Of a DNA stretch of 64,000 nucleotides, positions 54,715 to 63,843 are shown in pieces. Both the position numbers and the translations under genes were made by a program. The stretch spans positions 1 to 64,000 of the forward strand of contig CACGNN010000003.1 in the NCBI GenBank assembly GCA_902574355.1, in the 5' to 3' direction. Numbering within the stretch: position 1 is the first letter of the stretch; each line of letters starts with the position of its first letter. The notes beneath the pieces were generated by a model. The model searched no databases. It saw only the letters and a list, made by a program, of their open reading frames with translations, and was not told where the DNA came from. The stretch comes from an uncultured SAR86 cluster bacterium (GTDB lineage Bacteria; Pseudomonadota; Gammaproteobacteria; Magnimaribacterales; Magnimaribacteraceae).

Positions 54715-55477
54715 ACATTGTTTTTAAATGCTCTCTGACTAGTTTCGTCCAGATCTCATACCCTTTAGCATTTATATGTAGGCCATCTTCAACAAAAAGT
54801 TCAGGAATACGGACTCCCTCAGCTGATAACATAGCATCCCAGATATCAATAAAAGTTACCAAATCATCTTTGGAAGCTATTTCGGCTATCATCTCGTTAT
54901 AAGCTATCTCTTCTTTTTCTAAATAAACTCTAGCTGGAGATGGTTTTATACCTATTACGAATAAATGAACATCAGGCAAAGCTTGATGAACCTTGTCTTT
55001 TAAGATTTCGAAATCTTGAATAGTTTCCTCAGGTGTTTTTAGAGCAGTTAAGTCATTTGTTCCACAGAAGAAAACAATAGCTTTAGGAGAGTAACGCTGA
55101 ATAACATCTTCAAAATGATGATTTACATGGGCAATATGAGCACCACCAAAACCTCTGTTTAAAACTTTGAGAGGTTGCATATCATCTTCCAAAGAATTCC
55201 AAAATCTTATACTAGAACTACCTGTAAAAAGAACTTCAATTTCTCTAGGAAAATCTAACTTATCTTCTTCTAAGAATCCAGCTATGGCATCCTCATAAAA
55301 ATCTTTTTTACTCCAAGCATTGAGATAGAGTGCAGTCTTTTTTATCTCTACAGAAGAAATTTCTGTATTATTTAACTCTGCTTGAATTTTAATTCTTTCT
55401 TCTAAAATTTGAATATCATCAGAGCACCCAAAAAAGGTAAGTGCAAATAATATTGATACTAATCTGCTTATTTTCAT
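54704..55477 (-). CDS. SGNH/GDSL-type hydrolase lipoprotein
   Basis: A 257-residue lipoprotein (lipobox FFGC near 18). The SGNH pattern is present: VLFTGSSSIRFW (nucleophile Ser in block I), FGGAHIAHV (Gly, block II), FFCGTNDLTA (Asn, block III) and EDGLHINAKGY with the Asp-x-x-His pair. Such enzymes cut esters of lipids or acetylated sugars. It overlaps the yqgE gene end by four bases. Confidence 0.88.
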   Translation of the reverse strand: MKISRLVSILFALTFFGCSDDIQILEERIKIQAELNNTEISSVEIKKTALYLNAWSKKDFYEDAIAGFLEEDKLDFPREIEVLFTGSSSIRFWNSLEDDMQPLKVLNRGFGGAHIAHVNHHFEDVIQRYSPKAIVFFCGTNDLTALKTPEETIQDFEILKDKVHQALPDVHLFVIGIKPSPARVYLEKEEIAYNEMIAEIASKDDLVTFIDIWDAMLSAEGVRIPELFVEDGLHINAKGYEIWTKLVREHLKTMFTL

Positions 55478-56037
55478 GCGTTACCAAAATTAGGACTTAT
55501 CATTCGGATATCATAACCAACAATTTTTGACATTTCATTGATTTGGTCACTGGGATTTATTTTAAATATTAAATTACTATTTTCATCGAATGCAATCCAA
55601 GCATTATCTGAGATTTCAGTATTAAGCTGTCCTGGACCCCAGCCTGTATAACCTAGTGTTAACCTAAAATTTTTTGGACCATCTCCTCTAGCAATATCCT
55701 CTATAGCTTCAAAATCTGTACTCATATATACATGTTCGCTCACTTTAAGCGTTCCCTTCCAGCATTTATCTGAACTATGAAGTATAAATATTGCTCCAGG
55801 ATTTACTGGCCCACCTAAAAATACATTCCCTTTAGCGTTATCGACTTCACTAATCTTCAGGCCTCTCAGTAGCTCCTTTAAATCAAGGTCTAAAGGTCTA
55901 TTAAAAATTAAGCCAAGTGAACCTTGTTCATTATGATCACAAATATATATTAATGAGTCTGTAAAATAAGATGTTCCTTCTTCATTCGGAGAAAAGAAAA
56001 GAATTTTTCCTTTTATTTTGTCTTCATCAGTCCACAT
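55474..56037 (-). CDS. yqgE: YqgE/AlgH family protein
   Basis: A 187-residue protein of the UPF0301/AlgH family: GKILFFSPN, YICDHNEQGSLGLIFNRPLDLDL, VFLGGPVNPG, LGYTGWGPGQLNTEISDNAWI. The function is not well settled. The usual neighbour ruvX/yqgF is missing here. It starts at the stop of the Nudix gene and is followed by the SGNH gene, all in one direction. Confidence 0.93.
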   Translation of the reverse strand: MWTDEDKIKGKILFFSPNEEGTSYFTDSLIYICDHNEQGSLGLIFNRPLDLDLKELLRGLKISEVDNAKGNVFLGGPVNPGAIFILHSSDKCWKGTLKVSEHVYMSTDFEAIEDIARGDGPKNFRLTLGYTGWGPGQLNTEISDNAWIAFDENSNLIFKINPSDQINEMSKIVGYDIRMISPNFGNA

Positions 56038-56588
56038 TAACTATCTTCACCTAGCTTATATAAGTTGTAAAAATAAAAGGCACTTACAACCAAAGCATGT
56101 TCAATCTCCCGATTTTTTATCAAAGAGGGTATTTCGTCAATGTATTTGCTGATAATCTCAATATCCTCGGTTCCATCCAAATTCTGATCAGCAGATTTTT
56201 CGCAATTTAGAGCAAGGTATGTATAAGTATGGTTGGCCATAATGGCAGGATTAGATTCTACTCTTCCTATTTCAACAACTTCAGTTCCTTCAAAACCTGT
56301 TTCTTCTTTCAATTCTCGAATGGCTGCATGTTTTGGGTCCTCTCCATAATCAGCCATTCCTCCAGGTATTTCTAATGATGTCTTTTCTAAACCAAATCTA
56401 TATTGATTTACCAAAATTACCTCTCCTGAAGAGGTAATAGGAATAATATTTACCCACGTGGGTACTTCCATTACCCAAACTTTATGTTCTGTGCCAAGCT
56501 TTGGAGAAGTGACTAAATCTTCCCTCATTTTAAAGATTTTATTTTCCAATAAATATTTAGAAGAATTTTTTTCCCATTTCTTTATCAT
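56037..56588 (-). CDS. Nudix hydrolase (ADP-ribose pyrophosphatase-like)
   Basis: A 183-residue Nudix enzyme. The Nudix box GGMADYGEDPKHAAIRELKEETGF lies near 76-100, preceded by VILVNQYRFGLEKTSLEIP. These residues, especially QYRxGxxxxxxEIPGG, fit ADP-ribose or nucleotide-sugar pyrophosphatases. It heads the Nudix-yqgE-SGNH operon. Confidence 0.9.
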   Translation of the reverse strand: MIKKWEKNSSKYLLENKIFKMREDLVTSPKLGTEHKVWVMEVPTWVNIIPITSSGEVILVNQYRFGLEKTSLEIPGGMADYGEDPKHAAIRELKEETGFEGTEVVEIGRVESNPAIMANHTYTYLALNCEKSADQNLDGTEDIEIISKYIDEIPSLIKNREIEHALVVSAFYFYNLYKLGEDS

Positions 56589-56634
56589 GTACTTACCTTA
56601 AATTAAAAGTTTCTTAATAATTATCCTAACTCAA

Positions 56635-57144
56635 ATGAATTCAGAACAGTTCTTAAATTGGATTATAAGCAATCCTGAGTATGCTGGTCTTGCGATGTTT
56701 ATTATAGGTTTTTTTGAATCTTTTTTTATTTCAGGTGCCGTATGGCCTAGTGTAATTCTTTTATTATTTGCAGTTGGAATGAGTGAATCTGATATTAAAC
56801 TTACCTTCATTTGCATAGGAGCGGGATTAGGTTCTTGGGTTGGGGATACCCTAAGCTTTTACTGTGGTTTACTTTTTGGACCGAGACTGAAGAAACTAAA
56901 CTTTTTACAAAAAAGACAAGCTGTTTTTAATAGGGGAGAAGATTTTTTTAAAAAATATGGTTGGGGTGGAATTCTAATTGGAAGACTGATACCTGCAATA
57001 AGACCTTTTATTCCATTTATAGCCGGCATTTCATCGATGACACCTCTTGTCTTTTTTATTAGCTCAATAATTGCTTGCTTAATATGGTCAATTGCACTGG
57101 CAATTTTGATAATAGGAATAGATAATATAGTTAACTTTTTTTAA
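56635..57144 (+). CDS. DedA family membrane protein
   Basis: A 169-residue membrane protein with the DedA/SNARE-associated pattern: FIIGFFESFFISGAVWPSVI at the start, GSWVGDTLSFYCGLLFGPRL, and GRLIPAIRPFIPFIAGISSM. The family functions in lipid flipping and membrane homeostasis. Short for the family (about 200). The Bax-inhibitor-like gene follows by 14 bases. Confidence 0.9.
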   Translation: MNSEQFLNWIISNPEYAGLAMFIIGFFESFFISGAVWPSVILLLFAVGMSESDIKLTFICIGAGLGSWVGDTLSFYCGLLFGPRLKKLNFLQKRQAVFNRGEDFFKKYGWGGILIGRLIPAIRPFIPFIAGISSMTPLVFFISSIIACLIWSIALAILIIGIDNIVNFF

Positions 57145-57158
57145 TAACCAATAAAATT

Positions 57159-57917
57159 ATGTCAAAACATCAAGCTTTAGATACTTTCGGAAGATCAGGA
57201 AATCCTGTCTTCGGAAACAAATTTGATGGAGATGCTCAATTTAGAGATCTTCCTGTTGCACAAAAAATGACTTTAGATGGTACGGTAAATAAAACCGGAA
57301 TTCTTTTATCTTTGTGCTTCGTAACTGCAGCTATCAGCTGGAACATTCCTAATCCTGTATTAATGGGTTTTGGAGCAATCGGAGGAGTAATACTGGCCCT
57401 AATTACAATGTTTCGTCCTACATCGGCTGGTATGACTGCCCCTTTATATGCTGCTTCTCAAGGCCTTTTTCTGGGTGGTATAACGGTCATATTTGAATCC
57501 CAATTTCCGGGTATTGCTGTACAAGCTATCGGTCTTACTTTTGGAACACTAGCTTCTCTACTTGTATGTTACAAAACCGGCATAATTAAGCCGACCGAGA
57601 ATTTTAGACTAATGATAGTTAGCGCGACAGCAGGTATAGGACTGCTTTATATTGTTAATATTGGAATGCTCTTGTTTGGTGGAGGAGAAGGTATCGGATT
57701 CATACACTCTAATGGAATTATGGGAATTGGATTTAGTCTATTTGTAGTTGGTATTGCTGCATTAAACCTAGTTCTAGATTTTGATTTTATTGAACAAGGA
57801 TCTGAGAATGGACTTCCTAAACATATGGAGTGGTTTGGGGCATTCTCTTTAATGGTTACTCTCGTTTGGCTTTATTTAGAAATACTTAGATTACTTGCAA
57901 AACTAAGAAGTAACTAG
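57159..57917 (+). CDS. Bax inhibitor-1/YccA-type membrane protein
   Basis: A 252-residue protein with a soluble N-terminus of 45 residues and seven hydrophobic segments. Segments and the APLYAASQGLFLGGITVIFESQFPGIAVQA pattern match the long form of the bacterial Bax-inhibitor-1-like family. Proposed roles are calcium leak and regulation of membrane proteases. The small membrane gene after it begins directly at its end. Confidence 0.85.
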   Translation: MSKHQALDTFGRSGNPVFGNKFDGDAQFRDLPVAQKMTLDGTVNKTGILLSLCFVTAAISWNIPNPVLMGFGAIGGVILALITMFRPTSAGMTAPLYAASQGLFLGGITVIFESQFPGIAVQAIGLTFGTLASLLVCYKTGIIKPTENFRLMIVSATAGIGLLYIVNIGMLLFGGGEGIGFIHSNGIMGIGFSLFVVGIAALNLVLDFDFIEQGSENGLPKHMEWFGAFSLMVTLVWLYLEILRLLAKLRSN

Positions 57918-58130
57918 ATGGATTTAAATACCATCTTCTTTGGTGGTCTTGCATTGCTTTCTTTTGCAGTGTTTTTTTACTTAGGTAAGATGAAGGCTTC
58001 TAAGTCTCAGACTGATAGAGAGGATAGAATAAATTGGTCAGGTAGAAAGTTTTCGTTTAGGAGTTGTATAACGATAGCCCTTGCATTCTTTCTTATACTT
58101 TATTTCCTTAATTTCTTTATTCTTTCTTAA
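57918..58130 (+). CDS. Small two-span membrane protein
   Basis: A 70-residue protein with two membrane helices (IFFGGLALLSFAVFFYLG and SCITIALAFFLILYFLNFFIL) and a basic loop between. The ATG immediately follows the preceding stop. Unknown function. It converges on the iron-alcohol-dehydrogenase gene with one base between the stops. Confidence 0.6.
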   Translation: MDLNTIFFGGLALLSFAVFFYLGKMKASKSQTDREDRINWSGRKFSFRSCITIALAFFLILYFLNFFILS

Positions 58131-58131
58131 T

Positions 58132-59262
58132 CTACATTGCTTCTAAGAAAAGTTTTTCCCACTCTTCTTGGGTAGGTAGCCTCGGTGTTGTAGCATTACT
58201 AGGATCAGTCATTGAATGAGCTACAAGTCCTGGAATCATTTCTTCTGTAATTCCCATCTCTTTCAAACCACCAGGTAAACCGATAGCTTTATTAAGGATT
58301 TCTATTTCCTCAGCCAGATCATTAGATTTATCTTTTCCCATGGCACGCAATATTTTTGAATACTTATTGCCCACGTGATCTCTGTTGAACCTCAAGATTG
58401 TAGGCAAGATAACTCCATTTAACGTTCCGTGATGTAGTCTAAGTTCTTGGTCTGCACCAATTGCATGGCTCATGGAATGAACAGCGCCCAGCCCTTTTGA
58501 AAAAGCCATTGCTCCCTCAGTAGAGGCCATCATCATGTTCCATCTTGCTTCTTTATCTTGTCCATCTTTTACTGCCCTAATTAAGCTCTCTTCGCCAACA
58601 ACTTTTTCAACACCATCTAAACCAACTGCTTCGGCAGGCGGGTCTATAACTGGAGAAAGTATCGCCTCTATACAATGCGTTAAAGCGTCCATTCCTGCCC
58701 CTGCGGTAAGAACAGGGGGTAATCCTAGGGTAAGCTCCGGATCACATATTGCAGCATCAGGTCTTAAATGATCACTAGCTAAAATAAGCTTTCTTCCATC
58801 ATTCATAATTATCACTGCTCCTAATGATACTTCACTACCAGTCCCTGAAGTTGTGGGTATAGCTATCATTGGCATAGTTTCATTGATTTTTCCTACACCT
58901 CCCTCATTTACAGAATAATCTACTACATCTCCTTCATGATTAGCCATTAATGCAACTGCTTTAGCTAAATCCATGCTTGAACCACCACCAAAACCTATTA
59001 CTCCGTCACAATTATTTTCTTTGTATGCTTTGAGGGCAATATTTACTGCCTCTTCGGTAGGATTAGCAGGAGTTTCTTCATAGAAAGTAGGAGATAATTC
59101 ATTTGAAAGAAGACCCCTTATCTTATCGGACATCCCAATGGAGGCTAGGCCGGGATCAGTGCATATGAGTGGGTTTTTTACTCCAAGCTCTTGTAATACC
59201 GAAGATATATTTTTTATTGATCCATTTTCAAAGTAAGGTTTATTTAAATAATTTAGCTGCAT
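58132..59262 (-). CDS. Iron-containing alcohol dehydrogenase
   Basis: A 376-residue group III alcohol dehydrogenase. The NAD-binding block GVIGFGGGSSMDLAKAVAL is near 90-107, followed by PTTSGTGSEV, THCIEAILSP, and metal-ligand His residues in HSMSHAIG and LRLHHGTLNG. The start is ATG 59262, with GGAAAAAG just before; the longer frame to 59361 would add a hydrophobic-basic stretch not typical of the family and overlaps the recX upstream region. Substrate unknown. Confidence 0.92.
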   Translation of the reverse strand: MQLNYLNKPYFENGSIKNISSVLQELGVKNPLICTDPGLASIGMSDKIRGLLSNELSPTFYEETPANPTEEAVNIALKAYKENNCDGVIGFGGGSSMDLAKAVALMANHEGDVVDYSVNEGGVGKINETMPMIAIPTTSGTGSEVSLGAVIIMNDGRKLILASDHLRPDAAICDPELTLGLPPVLTAGAGMDALTHCIEAILSPVIDPPAEAVGLDGVEKVVGEESLIRAVKDGQDKEARWNMMMASTEGAMAFSKGLGAVHSMSHAIGADQELRLHHGTLNGVILPTILRFNRDHVGNKYSKILRAMGKDKSNDLAEEIEILNKAIGLPGGLKEMGITEEMIPGLVAHSMTDPSNATTPRLPTQEEWEKLFLEAM

Positions 59263-59333
59263 AATCTTTTTCCAAATAAAGAAATTAATTCTATATGTTT
59301 TTATAAATTTAGAAAGAATATACTTAATGAGGT

Positions 59334-59795
59334 ATGAAAATTTTAGATCAACCAAAAACAATTCGATTGAAGATTATGGATTTTCTCTCAAGAAGAGAAC
59401 ACTCCGCAAAAGAGATTTTTGAAAAACTTTCATACAGGGTTGAGTCTCAGGATATGTTGCTTCAAGCCATTGATGATCTAGTGGAAGATGGCTTATTAAG
59501 TGACGAAAGATTTGCCGAAAGTTATTTTCAAAGCAGAAAAAATAAAGGTTTTGGTCCCCTCAGAATCAAAAATGAACTTAGTCAACGAGGTATAAAAGAA
59601 AGTATTTTTGATTCTATTCAAAAAGATACTGATTGGACGGCATGTGCTCTGAAGGCTTTAAAAAAGAAAACGAACGGAAAAGATCTTATGGAAACAAAGG
59701 AGATTCTTAAATTAAAAAAATTCTTAAATTACCGAGGTTACGAATTTCAAGATATAGACAGGGCTTTTTCAGAATTCAATAGGGAAAATTTATAA
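59334..59795 (+). CDS. recX: Regulatory protein RecX
   Basis: A 153-residue protein of the RecX family, which caps RecA filaments. Characteristic three-helix repeats: IMDFLSRREHSAKEIFEKL, AIDDLVEDGLLSDERFAESYFQSRKNKGFGPLRIKNELSQRGI. Divergent from the alcohol dehydrogenase. recA is not in the window; recX is often next to recA, so the lack of recA is worth noting. Confidence 0.92.
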   Translation: MKILDQPKTIRLKIMDFLSRREHSAKEIFEKLSYRVESQDMLLQAIDDLVEDGLLSDERFAESYFQSRKNKGFGPLRIKNELSQRGIKESIFDSIQKDTDWTACALKALKKKTNGKDLMETKEILKLKKFLNYRGYEFQDIDRAFSEFNRENL

Positions 59796-59832
59796 AACTT
59801 CTTCTTACTTAAACTATACTAGTAAAGACAAC

Positions 59833-61467
59833 ATGAGTTACCAAGTTTTAGCTAGAAAATGGAGACCCAATGACTTTTCAGAAGTCGTCGGGCAAGAACA
59901 TGTCGTTCAGGCTCTATCAAATAGTTTAGATAATCAGAAGGTTCATCAGGCATTTGTATTAAGCGGTACCAGAGGTGTTGGAAAAACTACTATTGCACGG
60001 ATATTAGCTAAAAGTCTCAATTGTGAAGAGGGACTAGATTCTAAACCTTGCGGAAAATGCCCTACATGCTTATCAATTGCTGATGGAAGTTTTATGGATT
60101 TTCAGGAAATAGATGCCGCATCCAGCAGAGGAGTTGATGACACTAAACAACTTTTAGAAACAGTTATGCACATGCCTAGCTCTTCAAGATATAAAGTATA
60201 CCTTTTAGACGAAGTGCATATGCTTTCAACTCAGAGTTTCAATATGCTTCTAAAAACTTTAGAAGAGCCACCTGAGCATGTTATTTTTATTTTAGCTACT
60301 ACCTTACCTGAGAAAATTCCTGCTACTGTTCTTTCAAGATGTCTGCAATTTAATCTTAAAAACCTCACTAATAAACAATTAATAGAAAGACTCTCTTATA
60401 TTTTGAAAGAAGAGGATATTGATTTTGATATTAATGCTATAGAGCAAATAGCAAGAGCAGGAAGAGGAAGCTTGAGAGATTCTCTAACTATTACCGATCA
60501 AGCCATTGCTTTTTGCGAAGGTAAACTTTCTGATGAAGCTGTAGCTAGTATGTTAGGTACACTTCCCTCAGACAATGTACTTAAATTGATTAATAATATT
60601 GCTCAAAGGGATCCAAAGTCTCTATTGAATAATCTAAATGAAATCAACCAATTAAGTATCGATTATTTTAGGTTGATGGACTTAATTCTAGAAAACCTAC
60701 AATTACTATCTTTCGCCAAAGTTTCTGAAGAGATTCTTGATGAAATTGATCTCAATAAAGGGGAAGTATTGAAATTGATAGAGCTACTTTCTGAAGAAGA
60801 TTTACAAATGCTGTATCAAATAGGACTAATTGCTAAACGTGATATGGAATTAGCTCCAAGCCTGTCTGGTGGTTTTGATATGGCTCTTCTCAGAATGGTC
60901 TCTTTCATTCCTAATGAAATGGAAGAAGTTAAAAAAAAAGTTGAGTCATTGGAATTAGAAAATAAAACTGATACTTTTTCAAAAATAAGGAAGACTGAAA
61001 ATTCTACTGAAGATTTAAAAGAGGAAAAAGAAGAAATAAATCATGAAATTGAAGTAAGGAATTTTCAAAAACTAGATATCACCTCAGCAAATTGGAAGGG
61101 AGTGTTCGACCAATTAAAACTCGATCCGGGTACTAAGCAATTAGCTTCTCATTGCTCCTTTATCAAGTCTGATGAAACGGTAATTTATTTATCTATGCCT
61201 AGTGAAAAACTAAATGTTTTTAGTGGAAAGCATAGAAAACAACTTCAAGATGCTCTTTCTTCTCACTACAACACTCAATGTAACTTATTTTTGGAGGAGG
61301 GAGAGTACTCAGAGGAATCTCCAAATCAGATTAAGGAAGAAGAAAAAAGAAAAGAATTAAAACAGGCTCAAAGAGAAATTGAGCAAGACCCTAATGTTCA
61401 AAGTTTAGTTAAAGCTTTTGGAGCTAAGGTGGTAGAGTCATCAATAGAACCTAGAACAGAAAAGTGA
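59833..61467 (+). CDS. dnaX: DNA polymerase III tau/gamma subunit
   Basis: A 544-residue clamp loader subunit. Walker A SGTRGVGKTTIARILA near 44-59, four zinc Cys in CEEGLDSKPCGKCPTC, DEVHMLS (Walker B) and the sensor region LKTLEEPPEHVIFILATT are present, with LQFNLKN. Domains I-III end near 365. A linker rich in Lys/Glu follows, then a C-terminal domain (about 420-544) that should contact polymerase. E. coli tau has 643 residues. An A9 tract at the end of domain III may direct production of a short gamma form. recR overlaps its end by four bases. Confidence 0.94.
   Translation: MSYQVLARKWRPNDFSEVVGQEHVVQALSNSLDNQKVHQAFVLSGTRGVGKTTIARILAKSLNCEEGLDSKPCGKCPTCLSIADGSFMDFQEIDAASSRGVDDTKQLLETVMHMPSSSRYKVYLLDEVHMLSTQSFNMLLKTLEEPPEHVIFILATTLPEKIPATVLSRCLQFNLKNLTNKQLIERLSYILKEEDIDFDINAIEQIARAGRGSLRDSLTITDQAIAFCEGKLSDEAVASMLGTLPSDNVLKLINNIAQRDPKSLLNNLNEINQLSIDYFRLMDLILENLQLLSFAKVSEEILDEIDLNKGEVLKLIELLSEEDLQMLYQIGLIAKRDMELAPSLSGGFDMALLRMVSFIPNEMEEVKKKVESLELENKTDTFSKIRKTENSTEDLKEEKEEINHEIEVRNFQKLDITSANWKGVFDQLKLDPGTKQLASHCSFIKSDETVIYLSMPSEKLNVFSGKHRKQLQDALSSHYNTQCNLFLEEGEYSEESPNQIKEEEKRKELKQAQREIEQDPNVQSLVKAFGAKVVESSIEPRTEK
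60931..60939 (+). other. A9 tract in dnaX, possible slippage site for a gamma form
   Basis: Nine consecutive A encode three Lys at codons 367-369, just past the end of domain III. Adding one base gives a stop at once (AGT TGA); losing one gives K-L-S-H-W-N and a stop. Either would yield a product of about 370-375 residues, corresponding to a gamma-like clamp loader subunit. In other bacteria gamma arises here by ribosomal frameshift or transcript slippage. Confidence 0.45.
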
Positions 61468-62078
61468 GTAAAGTTAGCCCTCTAGTAGATAGCTTAATAG
61501 AGGCATTTCAGTGCTTGCCCGGCGTAGGCCCTAAGTCAGCACAGAGGATGGTTCTTCATCTTCTTGAAAGAAATAAGAATGCTGGCTTCATATTAGCGAA
61601 TGCCCTTACTAACGCCTTGGAAAGTGTGGATAAATGTTCTAATTGCAGAATATTTACAGAAGATGAGATTTGCCAAATTTGTTCAAATGAAAAACGTAAC
61701 AAGAAGCAAATATGTGTAGTTGAATCTGTTTCAGACGTATTTGCAATTGAAATGAGTAACCAATTTACAGGTCAATATTTTATATTGCATGGACATCTCT
61801 CACCGATTGACGATATTGGACCTGAAGAACTGGGACTTGAAAAACTATTTATAAGAGTTAGAGAAGAGGGGATAGAAGAAATTATTTTAGCTACCAATTC
61901 AACCCTAGAGGGAGAGACGACATCTCATTTCATTTATGACAAAATCAAGACTACAGAGAATCTTAAGGTGACAAAATTAGCTAGGGGTGTTCCTTTAGGA
62001 GGAGAATTAGAGTATGTTGATAGAGGAACTATAATTCATGCGTTTAGTGGAAGACAGAACATACGACTGGAAGACTAA
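61464..62078 (+). CDS. recR: Recombination mediator RecR
   Basis: A 204-residue protein of the RecFOR pathway. Helix-hairpin-helix LPGVGPKSAQRM near 18-29, zinc motif CSNCRIFTEDEICQIC, and Toprim part CVVESVSDVFAIE are clear. The start is GTG at 61464 overlapping the dnaX stop (GTGA). In many gammaproteobacteria ybaB sits between dnaX and recR; it is absent here. Confidence 0.95.
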   Translation: MSKVSPLVDSLIEAFQCLPGVGPKSAQRMVLHLLERNKNAGFILANALTNALESVDKCSNCRIFTEDEICQICSNEKRNKKQICVVESVSDVFAIEMSNQFTGQYFILHGHLSPIDDIGPEELGLEKLFIRVREEGIEEIILATNSTLEGETTSHFIYDKIKTTENLKVTKLARGVPLGGELEYVDRGTIIHAFSGRQNIRLED

Positions 62079-62486
62079 ATGAAGGTTTTCTTTGGTCTTC
62101 TTCTTACAACACTAGTAAATTTTACTTGTGGACTTGCAGGTTTTTACATAGCGAGTACATTCCTAGTTTCTTTTGTTCCTAAACAGCAAAACGCCATTAC
62201 CACTTATGACTTTTTATGGAGTTTCCTTCTCAAATTTACTGTCATTCTGATTTTAACTTGGATAATGTTCAGAGTCATGTCTATGTTAGATACACCAAAA
62301 AAAAGAATATTATTTATTTTTCTTCTGGGAAGTTCTTTTTCTATTTATAACGAAGTTGATATTTTTTGGTCTAATGATTCGCTAACTTGGAGTTTGGTTA
62401 TAATTATTGGTGAATCAATAAATTGGATAATGACAGGCTACTTGCTATCAAAATTTGTAAAGCCAAAACATTTAGGTGCTTTTTAA
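62079..62486 (+). CDS. Membrane protein of unknown function downstream of recR
   Basis: A 135-residue protein with four hydrophobic segments (LLLTTLVNFTCGLAGFYIAS, FLLKFTVILILTWIMF, RILFIFLLGSSFSIY, LVIIIGESINWIMTGYLLS). No family recognised. It begins at the base after the recR stop, so it is co-transcribed with recR. Membrane topology suggests four spans. Confidence 0.6.
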   Translation: MKVFFGLLLTTLVNFTCGLAGFYIASTFLVSFVPKQQNAITTYDFLWSFLLKFTVILILTWIMFRVMSMLDTPKKRILFIFLLGSSFSIYNEVDIFWSNDSLTWSLVIIIGESINWIMTGYLLSKFVKPKHLGAF

Positions 62487-62578
62487 AAGATATATCTAAG
62501 TCATTCCGCTCTTGAAATAAATATTTATGTTTTTTATTTACTCAGCAGTATTATACGTAACAATAATATATAAAAAAC

Positions 62579-63148
62579 ATGAGTATTAAATCTGATAGGT
62601 GGATCAAGGAAATGGCAATTAATCACGAAATGATTAAACCTTTCGAATTAGAACAAGTGCGTTTAGGAAAAAATGAAGAAAAATTAATTTCATACGGTAC
62701 TTCTTCATATGGCTATGATGTTAGATGTTCAAATGAATTTAAAGTCTTTACTAACATCAATTCTGCAACAGTTGACCCCAAGAGGTTTGATGAGGATAGT
62801 TTTGTTGATATTCAAAGCGAGGTTTGTGTAATTCCACCTAATTCTTTTGCGCTAGCTAGTACTATTGAATATTTCAAAATCCCTAGAAATGTTTTAACTA
62901 TTTGCTTGGGTAAATCTACTTATGCACGGTGTGGAATTATAGTGAACGTAACTCCTTTAGAACCAGAATGGGAAGGCCATGTTACGTTGGAGTTTTCCAA
63001 TACCACTAGCCTGCCTGCTAAAATTTATGCCAATGAAGGCGTGGCTCAGATGCTATTTTTAGAATCTGATGAAGAATGCGAAATTAGTTACAAAGATAGA
63101 GGTGGTAAATATCAAGGCCAAAGAGGTGTAACCTTACCTAAGGCCTAA
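62579..63148 (+). CDS. dcd: dCTP deaminase
   Basis: A 189-residue trimeric enzyme making dUTP from dCTP. Blocks: [65 protein letters not shown] with the catalytic Glu in PLEPEWEG, and a C-terminal GKYQGQ. Length is normal (193 in E. coli). It stands alone after a 92-base gap and converges on the DUF3108 gene, overlapping by four bases. Confidence 0.96.
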   Translation: MSIKSDRWIKEMAINHEMIKPFELEQVRLGKNEEKLISYGTSSYGYDVRCSNEFKVFTNINSATVDPKRFDEDSFVDIQSEVCVIPPNSFALASTIEYFKIPRNVLTICLGKSTYARCGIIVNVTPLEPEWEGHVTLEFSNTTSLPAKIYANEGVAQMLFLESDEECEISYKDRGGKYQGQRGVTLPKA

Positions 63149-63840
63149 CCTATCTCTTGAAAGTCTTTAATCTTTATTTCGACTTCTCTATCATTCTTGT
63201 CATAAATTTTAATGACTGAGTAATCTAAATCAGGTGCTAGCCAAAATACTTGTGATCGATCACTTTCGTCATCAAATTTTCTAGAAACTTTATAAGCCTC
63301 ATAGGTGCCAAAAGACGTTTCAACAGATTCTTTATCTTTTTTTACACTATAAACTCTATTTTTGATGACACCTTTCCAATATACGATGTAAGAAATCTCA
63401 TCAGGAATATTTTCTTCACCAAATTCTCTAAAGTCTAGACGTAATTGCAACGATGCCGAACTGGGGCCTAATACATTATCTTCGAGAGCTATAATTCCTT
63501 GATCTTTATTTTCAATAAATGAAACTTCATTTTTGCTCCAATCAAATTCAGCCGAAGCCTTATACCTTCTGAATAATATTCTTTGGTTAAATTTATAGTT
63601 TAAGGGTTTAATTTGATTATCAATAAGTTCAAAAACCTCAGATTCCTCCCTTCTGACTATTGAACCCCCATCCAATAAAGATGTTAACTTCCAAGAGCCA
63701 TTATCAAGCTTGATCATTTCAACCTGCATTTCTCCGACATTACTTTGTAATGTAGCGCGAGAAGGTTTAATTTCTTCTGAAGCTGTTAATATTTGGATTG
63801 ATGCAGCAATAATTAATGCGAAGGCGTGTATTATTTTCAT
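63145..63840 (-). CDS. DUF3108 periplasmic protein
   Basis: A 231-residue protein with a signal peptide ([17 protein letters not shown]). The DUF3108 pattern is present: [34 protein letters not shown], and a late [15 protein letters not shown]. Function unknown. In gammaproteobacteria a DUF3108 gene commonly follows purN, as here: only three bases separate them. Confidence 0.85.
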   Translation of the reverse strand: MKIIHAFALIIAASIQILTASEEIKPSRATLQSNVGEMQVEMIKLDNGSWKLTSLLDGGSIVRREESEVFELIDNQIKPLNYKFNQRILFRRYKASAEFDWSKNEVSFIENKDQGIIALEDNVLGPSSASLQLRLDFREFGEENIPDEISYIVYWKGVIKNRVYSVKKDKESVETSFGTYEAYKVSRKFDDESDRSQVFWLAPDLDYSVIKIYDKNDREVEIKIKDFQEIG

Positions 63841-63843
63841 TAT

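Noticed and set aside
59263-59361. N-terminal extension of the iron alcohol dehydrogenase
   Set aside because: It overlaps the recX promoter and start, is of odd hydrophobic-basic composition, and ATG 59262 has a good ribosome binding site.
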